From NCBI GenBank assembly GCA_020250125.1, contig JADCEL010000049.1, positions 1-43,108 on the forward strand: a stretch of 43,108 bases of DNA. Direction: 5' to 3'. Each line of letters starts with the position of its first letter. The first letter of the stretch is position 1. The translations under genes and the position numbers were made by a program. Shown here piece by piece: positions 15,724 through 24,533 of the stretch. The DNA comes from Rhodobacter sp. (GTDB taxonomy: Bacteria > Pseudomonadota > Alphaproteobacteria > Rhodobacterales > Rhodobacteraceae). The notes beneath the pieces are model-generated. The model did not search any database and had not been told where the DNA came from. It worked only from the letters and a program-made list of their open reading frames with translations.

Positions 15724-16502
15724 GATGCCGTCCTTTCGGTTTCTGGCGAGAGTTTCAGTTCCACGGCAAAGTCATAGGCATCGCCGCGATACAGTGACCG
15801 GGTGAATTCCACGACCCTGCCCGAGGGCAGATAGCTGACCCGTTCAATCCTCAGCCCTGCAACCCCTTCGGCCACGCCCAGCAGGGCCGCATCGCGAGCA
15901 CCCAGATTGGCCGCCGAAATGCGCTGCACGGCCCGTGTCGGGCGAAAGCCGCGCGTTTCCAGCACGGCGTAAAGCGATCCGTCCACCGTTTCAGGGTCCG
16001 GCAAAATCAGGGAAGACAGGGCCGCGCGTTCGATCGCCAGCGGCACGCCATCGCTGCGCCGGACACGGTCCAGGCGCGCCACCCGGTCCCCCGCACCCAG
16101 CCCCAGCGCCATCACCTCTTCCGGGGCGGGCACATGCAGCGCCCGGCCAAGCCAGACCGATTCGACCGCCCGCCCGCGCCGCTGCATGTCTTCGGTAAAG
16201 GACGTCAGCAGTGACAGTGCCTGTTCCAGCCGCCCGACCTTCTCGGTCTTCGGGGCCACATAGGTGCCCGATCCGCGCCGTTGCAGCAACTGCCCCGAAC
16301 CGACCAGCGCCCGAACGGCCTTGCGCACCGTCACGCGTGACAGGCCCGTCATCACCGCCATATCGCGTTCCGGCGGCAGGCTGTCGCCCGGTGCAAGCCG
16401 TCCGGCACCGATGGCTTCGGAAATCCGGCGCTGAAGTTGCAGGTACAAGGGCCCCGCACCCGCCGCACCAAAGCCGTCGGGGGAAAAAATCCGGTCCATC
16501 AT
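15720..16502 (-). CDS. GntR/HutC-family regulator of the amino-sugar genes (NagR-like)
   Basis: A 260-residue regulator: winged helix at about 15-85 (LQRRISEAIGAGRLAPGDSL, RVTVRKAVRALVGSGQL) and a UTRA ligand domain at about 105-255 (VARLDRVRRSDGVPLAIERA, YDFAVELKLS). UTRA regulators of this type bind sugar phosphates such as GlcN-6-P or GlcNAc-6-P. The open frame runs to 16925, but homology starts at MMDRIFSPDG; ATG 16502 overlaps the kinase stop (ATGA), the second Met at 16499 being an alternative. Likely operators are the TGGTATTNNTTTGG sites at 17350-17363 and 17436-17449. Confidence 0.88.
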   Translation of the reverse strand: MMDRIFSPDGFGAAGAGPLYLQLQRRISEAIGAGRLAPGDSLPPERDMAVMTGLSRVTVRKAVRALVGSGQLLQRRGSGTYVAPKTEKVGRLEQALSLLTSFTEDMQRRGRAVESVWLGRALHVPAPEEVMALGLGAGDRVARLDRVRRSDGVPLAIERAALSSLILPDPETVDGSLYAVLETRGFRPTRAVQRISAANLGARDAALLGVAEGVAGLRIERVSYLPSGRVVEFTRSLYRGDAYDFAVELKLSPETERTAS

Positions 16503-17326
16503 CCGGTCTGCCGTGCCAGCCACAGGGCCCCGTCCAGCGCCGTGCCCGATGCCTGACGGATCGTCCAGAGACCCTGCAGACGTGCGGCAAACACCGGCCC
16601 AAGCCCGCCCAGAAACACCACGGGCAGGTCCGAATCGCCCCGCAGCCGGGTCACACAGGCCATCACATGCGCATCCGCAGCGGCCATCACAGCCCGCGCC
16701 GCCGGATCGTCTGCGTCCACGACCCTTGGGGCCAGCGTTGCCAGGTCGCCGGGGCGCGCGGATTGCGCAAAGGCGATGATGCCACCTGCCCCGCCGTAAT
16801 CGGCCAGCAGACCGGACAGAAGGGGTGTCATCGCCCCCATCCCGTCGGCTGCCCGCAGGCTGCGTGACAGGATGCTGCGCCCGATCCAGGCACCCGATGC
16901 CTCGTCCCCCAGCACCAGGCCCCAACCCCCGATCTGCACCACAGCGCCCGCGCGCTGCGATGCAAAGACAGACCCGGTGCCAAGTGCTGCGACCACGCCA
17001 TCGCTGTCGTGCAGCGCCCCCTTCACCGCGATCAGCGCATCGCTTTCCACCCGCAGCCGGGCAAAGGGCAGGCCCGCCGAAAACCGTGCCACACTTTGCG
17101 CCACGTTCGCCCCCGCCAGCCCCATGACAGTGGAAAGCTGGCCCAGCGTGGCACCGGCCGGCAACGCCCGTGTCGCTGCGGCCAGAACATTGGCCCGCGC
17201 CCCGTCCGGGTCCGAGGCGATGTTCGATGGCCCGGCCCGGCCTTCGCCAAGGATCTGGCCAGCGCCATCGCAGACCGCCGCACGGCAGCCCGTTCCCCCC
17301 CCATCGATCCCAAGAAACAACGCCAT
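16499..17326 (-). CDS. BadF/BadG-family N-acetylhexosamine kinase
   Basis: A 275-residue ASKHA-fold kinase of the BadF/BadG/BcrA/BcrD group that includes eukaryotic NAGK and clostridial MurK. Phosphate motif GIDGGGTGCRAAV (6-18), GTGSVF and GGWGLVLGDEASGAWIGR are present. It would phosphorylate GlcNAc and possibly MurNAc at O6; the latter is attractive because MurQ next door needs MurNAc-6-phosphate and no anmK is in the window. Start at ATG 17326 (MALFLGIDGGG). First gene of the leftward operon, facing murQ across a 150-base regulatory gap. Confidence 0.88.
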   Translation of the reverse strand: MALFLGIDGGGTGCRAAVCDGAGQILGEGRAGPSNIASDPDGARANVLAAATRALPAGATLGQLSTVMGLAGANVAQSVARFSAGLPFARLRVESDALIAVKGALHDSDGVVAALGTGSVFASQRAGAVVQIGGWGLVLGDEASGAWIGRSILSRSLRAADGMGAMTPLLSGLLADYGGAGGIIAFAQSARPGDLATLAPRVVDADDPAARAVMAAADAHVMACVTRLRGDSDLPVVFLGGLGPVFAARLQGLWTIRQASGTALDGALWLARQTG

Positions 17327-17337
17327 GGCCCCTCGCT

Positions 17338-17449
17338 GCGCTGAAGATACCAAAACAATACCAGGTGGAAAGAGGATTCTCGCATCACCGATCTTCAGCG
17401 CGGTTTCATGAGGAATTCACAAACCTCTTTACAATTGGTATTACTTTGG
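17338..17449. promoter_or_regulatory. Divergent control region with two GntR operator-like sites
   Basis: A 14-base site occurs twice, once facing each operon: CCAAAACAATACCA at 17350-17363 (TGGTATTGTTTTGG on the minus strand) and TGGTATTACTTTGG at 17436-17449, sharing TGGTATT-NN-TTTGG. The right-hand site sits just after a possible -35 (TTTACA, 17428-17433), where a repressor would block murQ transcription. In addition an exact 11-bp inverted repeat, GCGCTGAAGAT (17338-17348) and ATCTTCAGCGC (17391-17401), spans 64 bp of the same region. The HutC-type regulator encoded at 15720-16502 is the obvious candidate ligand. Confidence 0.65.
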
Positions 17450-17476
17450 CTTTGTTTCACAAGCACAGGGAATCGC

Positions 17477-18373
17477 ATGGCACGCCGTCGTACCGAAGAC
17501 CGCCATCCATCTGCCACAGGTCTGCAGGACGTGCCGCCGCACGATGTGCTGGGGCGGCTTCATACGGCCCAGATGTTGGCTGCCGCCGCTGTCGTTCCGG
17601 CATTTCCCGCCCTTGAACTGGCCGCCCGCGCCGCAGCCTGTGCCCTGCGCGACGGGCACCGGCTGGTCTATGTCGGTGCGGGCAGTTCCGGCCTGATGGC
17701 GCTGGCCGATTGTCTGGAACTGTCCGGCACCTTCGGCATTCCACCGCAGCGCACCCCGATGCTGTTTGCAGGCGGGGCCGGTGCCCTTCTGACCATGACC
17801 GGGGCCGTCGAAGATGATCCTGCCCTGGCCGCTGCCGATCTGGCGGGCCTGGACCCGCAGCCGGGTGACGTGCTGCTGTGTCTGTCGGCGTCCGGTTCCA
17901 CCCCGTACACGCTGGCCATTGCGGCAGGCGCAAAGGCCGGCGGGGCTGTCATCGTCGGGCTGGCGAATGCCGAAGGATCGGCGCTGCTGTCACTGGCGGA
18001 TATTCCCGTCCTGCTTGACACCGGACCCGAAGTTGTCGCCGGGTCAACGCGCATGGGGGCTGGCACCGCGCAGAAGATTGCGCTCAATATGCTGTCAGTG
18101 CTGGTCGGGCTGCAACTTGGCCATGTGCATGAGGGTTACATGGTCAACGTGATCGCCGACAACGCCAAACTGGTTGACCGCGCCGCCCGGATCGTGGCGG
18201 CGCTGTCGGGGGCCACCCCGGCCCGGGCCGCTGCGGCCCTGACCCTTGCCGGGGGCGCGGTAAAGCCCGCCACGCTGATCGCCGCCGGGGCCAGGCCCGA
18301 TGCGGCGCGAACCGCCCTTGAAACCCACCACGGCCATCTGGGCCCCGCCCTGGCTGCACTTAAGACCAAATGA
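17477..18373 (+). CDS. murQ: N-acetylmuramic acid 6-phosphate etherase
   Basis: A 298-residue SIS-fold lyase that splits MurNAc-6-phosphate into GlcNAc-6-phosphate and D-lactate. The signature STRMGAGTAQK (190-200) is present, as are the catalytic Glu positions (E81 in LELSGTFG, E112 in AVEDDP) and the phosphate-binding GAGSSG (67-72) and SASGSTPY. Length is normal. Start ATG 17477 is preceded by CAGGGA. It heads the rightward operon with the ABC transporter, and its product is the substrate of NagA in the divergent operon. Confidence 0.93.
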   Translation: MARRRTEDRHPSATGLQDVPPHDVLGRLHTAQMLAAAAVVPAFPALELAARAAACALRDGHRLVYVGAGSSGLMALADCLELSGTFGIPPQRTPMLFAGGAGALLTMTGAVEDDPALAAADLAGLDPQPGDVLLCLSASGSTPYTLAIAAGAKAGGAVIVGLANAEGSALLSLADIPVLLDTGPEVVAGSTRMGAGTAQKIALNMLSVLVGLQLGHVHEGYMVNVIADNAKLVDRAARIVAALSGATPARAAAALTLAGGAVKPATLIAAGARPDAARTALETHHGHLGPALAALKTK

Positions 18374-18412
18374 TCAAGCCACCGGGCAAAGCCCGCCAAC
18401 AGGGAGACGACC

Positions 18413-19666
18413 ATGACCACCAGAACGCTTCGCATCGCCCTTCTGACCAGCACGCTGCTTGCCGGGGCCGCCCAGGCCCAGGATGTGACGCTGACCATCG
18501 AAAGCTGGCGCAACGATGACCTGACCATCTGGCAGGACACCATCATTCCGGCTTTCGAGGCGCAGAATCCCGGCATCAAGGTGGTCTTCGCCCCTTCGGC
18601 GCCGGCGGAATACAATGCTGTGCTGAACTCCAAGCTTGATGCCGGCTCGGCCGGTGATCTTATCACCTGCCGGCCTTTCGACGCCTCGCTGGAGCTTTAC
18701 AACAAGGGCAAGCTGGCCGACCTGACCGCGCTGGCCGCGATGGCCAACTTCTCGCCGGTTGCGAAATCTGCCTGGCAGACCGATGACGGCACCGCCACCT
18801 TCTGCGTGCCGATGGCATCGGTGATCCACGGCTTCATCTACAATGCCGATGCCTTTGCCCAGCTTGGCATCGAGGTGCCCCAGACCGAGGCAGAGTTCTT
18901 TGCAGCACTCGACAAGATCAAGGCTGACGGCACCTATATCCCGATGGCGATGGGCACCAATGACCAGTGGGAAGCGGCCACGATGGGCTACAACAACATC
19001 GGGCCGAACTACTGGAAGGGCGAAGAGGGGCGTCTGGCGCTGATCAAGGGCGAACAGACGCTGACCGATCCGCAATGGGTTGCCCCCTTTACCCAGCTTG
19101 CCCGCTGGAAGGACTATCTTGGCGACGGGTTCGAGGCGCAGACCTATCCCGACAGCCAGAACCTGTTCACCCTGGGCCGCGCCGCAATCTATCCGGCCGG
19201 ATCGTGGGAAATCTCGGGCTTCAACACCCAGGCGGGGTTCAAGATGGGGGCCTTCCCGCCGCCGGTCGCCGCCGCTGGCGACACCTGCTATATCTCGGAC
19301 CATACCGACATCGCGCTGGGCCTGAACGCGGCCAGCCCGAATGCCGATCAGGCCAAGGTGTTCCTCGAATGGGTCGGCTCGCCGGAATTCGCAACACTCT
19401 ATGCAAACGCCCTGCCGGGCTTCTTCTCGCTCAATTCGACCCCGGTCGAAATGGCCGATCCGCTGGCGAAGGAATTCGTCAGCTGGCGCGACACGTGCCA
19501 GTCCACCATCCGGTCCACCTATCAGATCCTGTCGCGCGGCACCCCGAACCTTGAAAACGAAACCTGGAACGCCAGCGCCAATGTGATCAAGGGCACCGAA
19601 ACCCCGGAAGCGGCGGCAGAACGGTTGCAGGCCGGTCTGGCAAGCTGGTTCGCGCCGCAGCAATAA
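18413..19666 (+). CDS. ABC sugar-binding protein (family 1)
   Basis: A 417-residue extracytoplasmic binding protein. Signal peptide MTTRTLRIALLTSTLLAGAAQA, likely cut before QDVTLTIESW. The mature part has the UgpB/MalE-like type I sugar-binding organisation, with NDDLTIWQDTIIPAFEAQNP near the start and AGSWEISGFN and ADQAKVFLEWVGSPE near the C-terminal lobe. Cys residues are few and no lipobox is present. It follows murQ by 39 bases and carries a strong hairpin directly after its stop, which would raise its level relative to the permeases. Predicted ligand GlcNAc, MurNAc or a short muropeptide sugar, from context. Confidence 0.9.
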   Translation: MTTRTLRIALLTSTLLAGAAQAQDVTLTIESWRNDDLTIWQDTIIPAFEAQNPGIKVVFAPSAPAEYNAVLNSKLDAGSAGDLITCRPFDASLELYNKGKLADLTALAAMANFSPVAKSAWQTDDGTATFCVPMASVIHGFIYNADAFAQLGIEVPQTEAEFFAALDKIKADGTYIPMAMGTNDQWEAATMGYNNIGPNYWKGEEGRLALIKGEQTLTDPQWVAPFTQLARWKDYLGDGFEAQTYPDSQNLFTLGRAAIYPAGSWEISGFNTQAGFKMGAFPPPVAAAGDTCYISDHTDIALGLNAASPNADQAKVFLEWVGSPEFATLYANALPGFFSLNSTPVEMADPLAKEFVSWRDTCQSTIRSTYQILSRGTPNLENETWNASANVIKGTETPEAAAERLQAGLASWFAPQQ

Positions 19667-19682
19667 GCGGTCCGCCCGGAAA

Positions 19683-19705
19683 GCGGGGGGCTTTCCGCCC
19701 CCCGC
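19683..19705 (+). terminator. Intercistronic stem-loop after the binding-protein gene
   Basis: GCGGGGGGC (19683-19691) pairs with GCCCCCCGC (19697-19705) around TTTCC. It lies between the binding protein and the permease genes with no U-run after it. Such hairpins in ABC operons commonly stabilise the upstream mRNA or partly terminate transcription. Confidence 0.6.
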
Positions 19706-19771
19706 ACCCCCCGAGGGTATTTTCCCCGAAAAGAAGACAAGTCCCGAAGGTCAGGGCAAGGAGCAGGTTCA

Positions 19772-20692
19772 GTGTCTGGCAGAAAGCCGATCCGCTGGCA
19801 CATCGCCGTGTTCCTGGCCCCGGCGGTGCTGGTCTATACCGCCATCATGATCGTGCCGTTGTTTGGCACGCTGAACCTGTCTTTGTTCAACCAGACGCCC
19901 GAGCGGACGAGCGAGTTCGTCGGGCTGGCCAATTTTCGCACGCTTTTTGGTGATCCGCGCTGGTCCGGTGCCTTCTGGAACGCGCTGGGCAATAATGCCT
20001 GGTTTTTCGTCGTGCATATGCTGGTGCAGAACCCGATCGGCATCCTTCTGGCCGCGCTGCTGTCTTCGCCGCGGCTGCGCATGGCCGCCTTCTACCGCAC
20101 GGCGATTTTCATTCCCACGATCCTGTCTTTCGTGATCGTCGGCTTTGTCTGGAAGCTGATCCTGTCGCCGATCTGGGGCATCGCACCGGGGATGCTGGAT
20201 GTCGTCGGCCTCAAATCGCTGTTCGCGCCCTGGCTGGGCAAAGAAGACTATGCGCTGACCGCGCTTGCCCTGGTCTCGGTCTGGCAGTTTGTCGGCATCC
20301 CGATGATGCTGATCTATGCCGCCCTGCTGAGCATTCCCGACGAGGTGCTGGAAGCCGCCGAGATGGACGGGATCACCGGCATGAGCCAGTTCTGGAAGAT
20401 CAAGCTGCCGCTGATCCTGCCGTCGGTCGGCATCATCTCGATCCTGACCTTTGTCGGCAATTTCAACGCGTTCGATCTGATCTACGTGGCCCAGGGCGCG
20501 CTGGCGGGGCCGGATTTTTCCACCGATATCCTGGGCACCTTTCTGTACCGCACCTTCTTTGGCTTTCAGCTGCAACTGGGCGACCCGCATATGGGGGCGA
20601 CGATTGCCACCGCGATGTTCGGCATCATCCTGATCGGGGTGTGCATCTATCTGTTCGGCATCCAGACGCGGCTGCGCCGCTATCAGTTCTGA
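19772..20692 (+). CDS. ABC sugar transporter permease 1
   Basis: A 306-residue inner-membrane subunit (MalF/UgpA type) with about six membrane segments, the first at AVFLAPAVLVYTAIMIVPLFG. The cytoplasmic EAA coupling motif is EAAEMDGITGMSQFWKIKLP near 200-225. Translation starts at GTG 19772, with AAGGAG 8 bases upstream; no in-frame ATG fits the family N-terminus better. Seven bases separate it from permease 2. Confidence 0.92.
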   Translation: MSGRKPIRWHIAVFLAPAVLVYTAIMIVPLFGTLNLSLFNQTPERTSEFVGLANFRTLFGDPRWSGAFWNALGNNAWFFVVHMLVQNPIGILLAALLSSPRLRMAAFYRTAIFIPTILSFVIVGFVWKLILSPIWGIAPGMLDVVGLKSLFAPWLGKEDYALTALALVSVWQFVGIPMMLIYAALLSIPDEVLEAAEMDGITGMSQFWKIKLPLILPSVGIISILTFVGNFNAFDLIYVAQGALAGPDFSTDILGTFLYRTFFGFQLQLGDPHMGATIATAMFGIILIGVCIYLFGIQTRLRRYQF

Positions 20693-20699
20693 GGGGATC

Positions 20700-21539
20700 A
20701 TGGCACAGGCCCGCATCTCTGCCGGTCGATCGATCGCCGCCCATGCGGTGCTGATCACCTATACGCTGATCGCGCTGTTCCCGGTGTTTGTGATCCTGAT
20801 CAACAGCTTCAAGTCGCGCAAGGCGATCTTTGCCGAACCCCTGGCCCTGCCCACGCGGGAAACCTTCGATCTGATCGGCTATACGACCGTGCTGAAGCAG
20901 GGCGATTTCTTTGGCTATTTCCAGAATTCGATGATCGTCACCGTCGCCTCGCTGTTTTTCGTGCTGCTGTTCGGGGCGATGGCGGCCTTTGCGCTGTCGG
21001 AATACCGGTTCAGGGGCAACCTTTTGACCGGGCTTTATCTGGCGCTGGGCATCATGATTCCGATCCGGCTGGGCACGGTGGCGACTCTGGAACTGATGGT
21101 GGCCAGCGGTCTGGTCAACACGCTGATGGCGCTGATCCTGGTCTATACCGCGCAGGGGCTGCCGCTGGCGGTGTTCATCCTGTCGGAATTCATGAAACAG
21201 GTGTCGGATGATCTGAAGAACGCGGGCCGCGTCGACGGGTTGAGCGAATACACCATCTTCTTCCGCCTGGTGCTGCCGCTGGTGCGCCCCGCCATGGCGA
21301 CGGTGGCGGTGTTCACCATGATCCCGATCTGGAACGATCTGTGGTTCCCGCTGATCCTGGCCCCGGCGGAATCCGTGAAGACCATCACGCTGGGCAGCCA
21401 GGTTTTTATCGGGCAGTTCGTGACCAACTGGAACGCGGTCCTTGCCGCACTGTCGCTGGCGATTCTGCCGGTGCTGGTGCTGTACCTGATCTTTTCGCGC
21501 CAGCTGATCCGGGGCATCACCGCAGGAGCTGTCAAATGA
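20700..21539 (+). CDS. ABC sugar transporter permease 2
   Basis: A 279-residue MalG/UgpE-type permease with six predicted membrane segments and the coupling motif KNAGRVDGLSEYTIFFRLVLP near 175-195. GAGGGG precedes ATG 20700. It pairs with permease 1 to form the channel, and its stop overlaps the oxidoreductase start (ATGA). Confidence 0.92.
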   Translation: MAQARISAGRSIAAHAVLITYTLIALFPVFVILINSFKSRKAIFAEPLALPTRETFDLIGYTTVLKQGDFFGYFQNSMIVTVASLFFVLLFGAMAAFALSEYRFRGNLLTGLYLALGIMIPIRLGTVATLELMVASGLVNTLMALILVYTAQGLPLAVFILSEFMKQVSDDLKNAGRVDGLSEYTIFFRLVLPLVRPAMATVAVFTMIPIWNDLWFPLILAPAESVKTITLGSQVFIGQFVTNWNAVLAALSLAILPVLVLYLIFSRQLIRGITAGAVK

Positions 21540-22579
21540 TCCGTGTTCTGGTTGCAGGCTTTGGCAACATGGGGCGCAGCCATGCGCTGGCCTATCATCA
21601 CGACCCGGCGTTCCAGATCGTGGGGCTGGTGAACCGGTCTGCCGTGGACCTGCCGCCAGCCTTGCAGGGCTATCCGGTGACAGCGGATTTCCATGAGGCG
21701 CTGCACAGGCTGAAGCCCGATCTGGTCTGCATCGCCACCTATTCCGACAGTCATGCCGACTATGCCGTGGCGGCGATGCAGGCGGGGGCGGATGTGTTCG
21801 TGGAAAAGCCGCTGGCAACCACGGTGGCCGATGCGCGCCGGGTGGTGGATGTGGCGACACGGCTGGGGCGCAAGGTGGTGGTGGGATACATCCTGCGCCA
21901 CCATCCCTCATGGCAGCGCCTGATCGAAGAGGCGCGCGCGCTGGGCGGGCCTTATGTGTTCCGGCTGAACCTGAACCAGCAAAGCAGCGGCCCGACTTGG
22001 GAGGTTCACAAGGCCCTGATGCAGACCACGCCGCCCATCGTCGATTGCGGGGTGCATTATGTCGATGTGATGTGCCAGATCACCGATGCCCCGCCGGTCG
22101 AGGTGCGCGGCATGGGCCTGCGCCTGTCCACCGAGATTGCCCCCGACATGTACAATTACGGCCATTTCCAGGTGCTCTTCGCCGACGGCAGCCTGGGCTG
22201 GTACGAGGCCGGCTGGGGCCCGATGATGAGCGATACGGCCTTTTTCGTGAAGGATGTGGTCAGCCCGAATGGGGCCGTGTCCATCCGGATGCCCGATTCG
22301 GCGCGGTCGGATGATATGGACACGCATACCAGAACCTCGCTGCTGCGCGTCCACAAGGTGGCCAGCGGCGATACCGACATCAGCATGGCCGACGAGCCCG
22401 GCCACCAGGCGCTGTGCGACCGTGAGGCGGCCTATGTCGCCCGCGCAATCACCGGAAATCTGGACCTGACGCGCCACATGTCGGACGCCGTCCAGTCTCT
22501 GGCGATCTGTCTTGCGGCGGATGAAAGCGTGCGCTCCGGCCACCCCGTGAAACTGCAGGAGTCGCCATGGGCGCGCTGA
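21536..22579 (+). CDS. Gfo/Idh/MocA-family oxidoreductase
   Basis: A 347-residue NAD(P)-dependent sugar dehydrogenase-like protein. Rossmann motif VLVAGFGNMGRSHALAY (4-20), the family motif EKP at 90-92 (VFVEKPLATT), and a C-terminal beta-sheet domain with VDCGVHYVDVMCQ, whose His is a usual catalytic position. It is embedded between transporter genes, overlapping the permease by 4 bases and the ATPase by 13, so it acts on the transported sugar or a derivative. Oxidation at C3 or epimerisation of an amino sugar, or opening of a glycosidic or lactyl-sugar linkage as in GH109-like members, are possible; substrate not determinable. Confidence 0.88.
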   Translation: MIRVLVAGFGNMGRSHALAYHHDPAFQIVGLVNRSAVDLPPALQGYPVTADFHEALHRLKPDLVCIATYSDSHADYAVAAMQAGADVFVEKPLATTVADARRVVDVATRLGRKVVVGYILRHHPSWQRLIEEARALGGPYVFRLNLNQQSSGPTWEVHKALMQTTPPIVDCGVHYVDVMCQITDAPPVEVRGMGLRLSTEIAPDMYNYGHFQVLFADGSLGWYEAGWGPMMSDTAFFVKDVVSPNGAVSIRMPDSARSDDMDTHTRTSLLRVHKVASGDTDISMADEPGHQALCDREAAYVARAITGNLDLTRHMSDAVQSLAICLAADESVRSGHPVKLQESPWAR

Positions 22580-23574
22580 CACTTAAAGGTGTGACCAAAT
22601 CCTTCGGGACTGTCGACGTCATCAAGGGGGTCGACCTGACGGTGCAGGAAGGCGAATTCTGCGTCTTCGTCGGCCCGTCGGGCTGCGGCAAATCCACCCT
22701 GCTGCGGATCATTGCCGGGCTGGAAGATGCCACGGCGGGCGAGGTGGCCATCAGCGGGCGGCGCGTGAACGAGGTTGCCCCGGCGAAGCGGGAAATCGCC
22801 ATGGTCTTTCAAAGCTATGCGCTTTACCCGCACCTGACCGTGCGCGACAACATGGGGCTGGCGCTGAAGCAGGCGGGGGTTGCGCGGGCCGACATCACCG
22901 CCTCGGTGGACCGGGCGGCGGATATGCTGGCGCTTGGCCCGCTGCTGGACCGCCGTCCGGCAGAGCTTTCGGGCGGCCAAAGGCAGCGCGTCGCCATCGG
23001 CCGGGCCATCGTGCGCACGCCCAGGCTGTTTTTGTTCGACGAACCCCTGTCGAACCTCGATGCGGCCCTGCGGGTGGCGACCCGGATCGAGATTGCGCGC
23101 CTGCACCGGCAGCTTGGCGCGACGATGATCTATGTGACCCATGACCAGGTCGAGGCGATGACGCTGGCCGACCGCATCGTGGTGTTGCGCGCCGGCAAGG
23201 TGGAACAGGTCGGCGCGCCGATGGAACTGTACAACGATCCCGCCAATACCTTCGTTGCGGGCTTCATCGGCAGCCCGCAGATGAACTTTCTGAAAGCCGG
23301 TGCGCTGGGCATGCGGTCTGACACCATGGGTGTGCGCCCCGAACACATCGCCCTGTCCCGCGATTCGGGCCAGATCGCCGGCACCGTATCGCATGTGGAA
23401 AAGCTGGGCGGCGAGACACTGGTTTATGTCAACACGCCCGCCCAGGGCCTGCTGACCGTCCGTCTGTTTGGCGAGCATGACTATGCCGTGGACGAAACCG
23501 CCTACCTGACCCCCGATCCGGCGCGGGCCTTTCATTTCGATGCCGGCGGGCTGCGGATGCGCCAGGGCGGGTGA
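22567..23574 (+). CDS. ABC sugar transporter ATPase (MsmK/UgpC type)
   Basis: A 335-residue ATPase: Walker A GPSGCGKST (36-44), Q-loop FQSYALYPH, signature LSGGQRQR, Walker B LFLFDEP and switch ITHD-like YVTHDQ, then a C-terminal regulatory OB-type domain (about 240-335) as in MalK. Start ATG 22567 lies inside the oxidoreductase gene behind GCAGGAG. Last gene of the rightward amino-sugar operon; beyond it the repeat cluster begins. Confidence 0.93.
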   Translation: MGALTLKGVTKSFGTVDVIKGVDLTVQEGEFCVFVGPSGCGKSTLLRIIAGLEDATAGEVAISGRRVNEVAPAKREIAMVFQSYALYPHLTVRDNMGLALKQAGVARADITASVDRAADMLALGPLLDRRPAELSGGQRQRVAIGRAIVRTPRLFLFDEPLSNLDAALRVATRIEIARLHRQLGATMIYVTHDQVEAMTLADRIVVLRAGKVEQVGAPMELYNDPANTFVAGFIGSPQMNFLKAGALGMRSDTMGVRPEHIALSRDSGQIAGTVSHVEKLGGETLVYVNTPAQGLLTVRLFGEHDYAVDETAYLTPDPARAFHFDAGGLRMRQGG

Positions 23575-23673
23575 CGGCGGGGTGAACCGCCGGGGGAGTC
23601 CCTGCCGGTTCGGTGTGCGATGTTCGTTGACGGCGCGGATCTGCAGGCCAGCCGCCATGAGCGAACCGCTTTT

Positions 23674-23832
23674 GCCGGGCATCCGCGCGCGGTGCGTCCG
23701 GGGGGCCTTCCCCCCGTGGCAGGCGCGCCCCGGTTTCCCGGCCCCCGCGCCAGCGGCGTGCCCCTTGCCAGCGCGCCTGGCAGATTCGGGCAAAGACGCG
23801 GCGGTGCTTCCGCCGGAAGGTCTGCGAACCGG
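23674..23832 (-). repeat. Palindromic interspersed repeat, copy A of the cluster (degenerate)
   Basis: The left-most member of the cluster. The loop hairpin at 23801-23825 is damaged (GCGGTGCTT against AAGGTCTGC, loop CCGCCGG). The flank GCCCCTTGCCAGCGCGCCTGG (split by one base from copies B-D) and the core GGCAGGCGCG are recognisable; the middle hairpin and terminal palindrome are missing. Confidence 0.6.
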
Positions 23833-23920
23833 GCCGGGCAGTCCGCCCCGCGCTATCTCGGCAAAATCCAGAATCAGGGGGCTGTCATGACAGAAACTGC
23901 ACCCGCCTCTCCTTTCTTGA

Positions 23921-24178
23921 TGGATTTGACCCGCGTCAAATCCATCCGCGCCTGCCACCCGGCCCCGCGCTTGCGCGCGGTGCGTTCGGGCCTGACGATC
24001 TGCCACTGGCAGATCGTCCGGGCGGCCCTCACCCCCCGGCAGGCGCGTTCGCGCCCGCCCAGTCAGGCGCGGCCGGATTTCCCAGCCCCTGCGCCAGCGG
24101 AGTGCCCCTTGCCAACGCGCCTGGCACACTCTGGCAACGGCCCGGCGGACCTTCCACCGGAAGGTCCGCTGATCGGGC
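23921..24178 (-). repeat. Palindromic interspersed repeat, copy B (full length)
   Basis: Three palindromes in order: TGGATTTGAC/GTCAAATCCA (23921-23944), a middle hairpin GACGATCTG/CAGATCGTC around CCACTGG (23994-24018), and GCGGACCTT/AAGGTCCGC around CCACCGG (24145-24169; CCGGTGG on the minus strand). About 258 bases long. Confidence 0.75.
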
Positions 24179-24260
24179 AGTCCGACCCCCGCCAAATCAG
24201 AAAAATCCGGTACCAGAGGGTCCCTCCTGACAGAAACCGCACCCACCCCTCCTTTCCTGG

Positions 24261-24445
24261 CGGATTTGACCCGCGTCAAATCCGCCCGCGCCTGCCTGCC
24301 CGTGGCAGGCGCGGGCGCGCCCGCCCAGTCAGGCGCGGACGGATTCCCCACAACCCCTGCGCTAACGGATAGCCCCTTGCCAACGCGCTTGCGCGCTCTG
24401 GCAACGGCCCGGCGGACCTTCCACCGGAAGGTCCGCTGATCGGGC
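24261..24445 (-). repeat. Palindromic interspersed repeat, copy C (lacks the middle block)
   Basis: Terminal palindrome CGGATTTGAC/GTCAAATCCG at 24261-24284 and loop hairpin GCGGACCTT/AAGGTCCGC at 24412-24436. The block with the middle hairpin is cleanly absent, so the copy is about 185 bases, the same deletion form as copy 1. The roughly 80-base DNA between copies B and C resembles that between A and B. Confidence 0.75.
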
Positions 24446-24533
24446 CGGGGAAGCCCAACCCGCACCGCCACGGCAGAATCCAATGCCGCGAGTTCCTCCC
24501 AACAGGAACAGCACCTGCCCAACCTCTTCCTGG

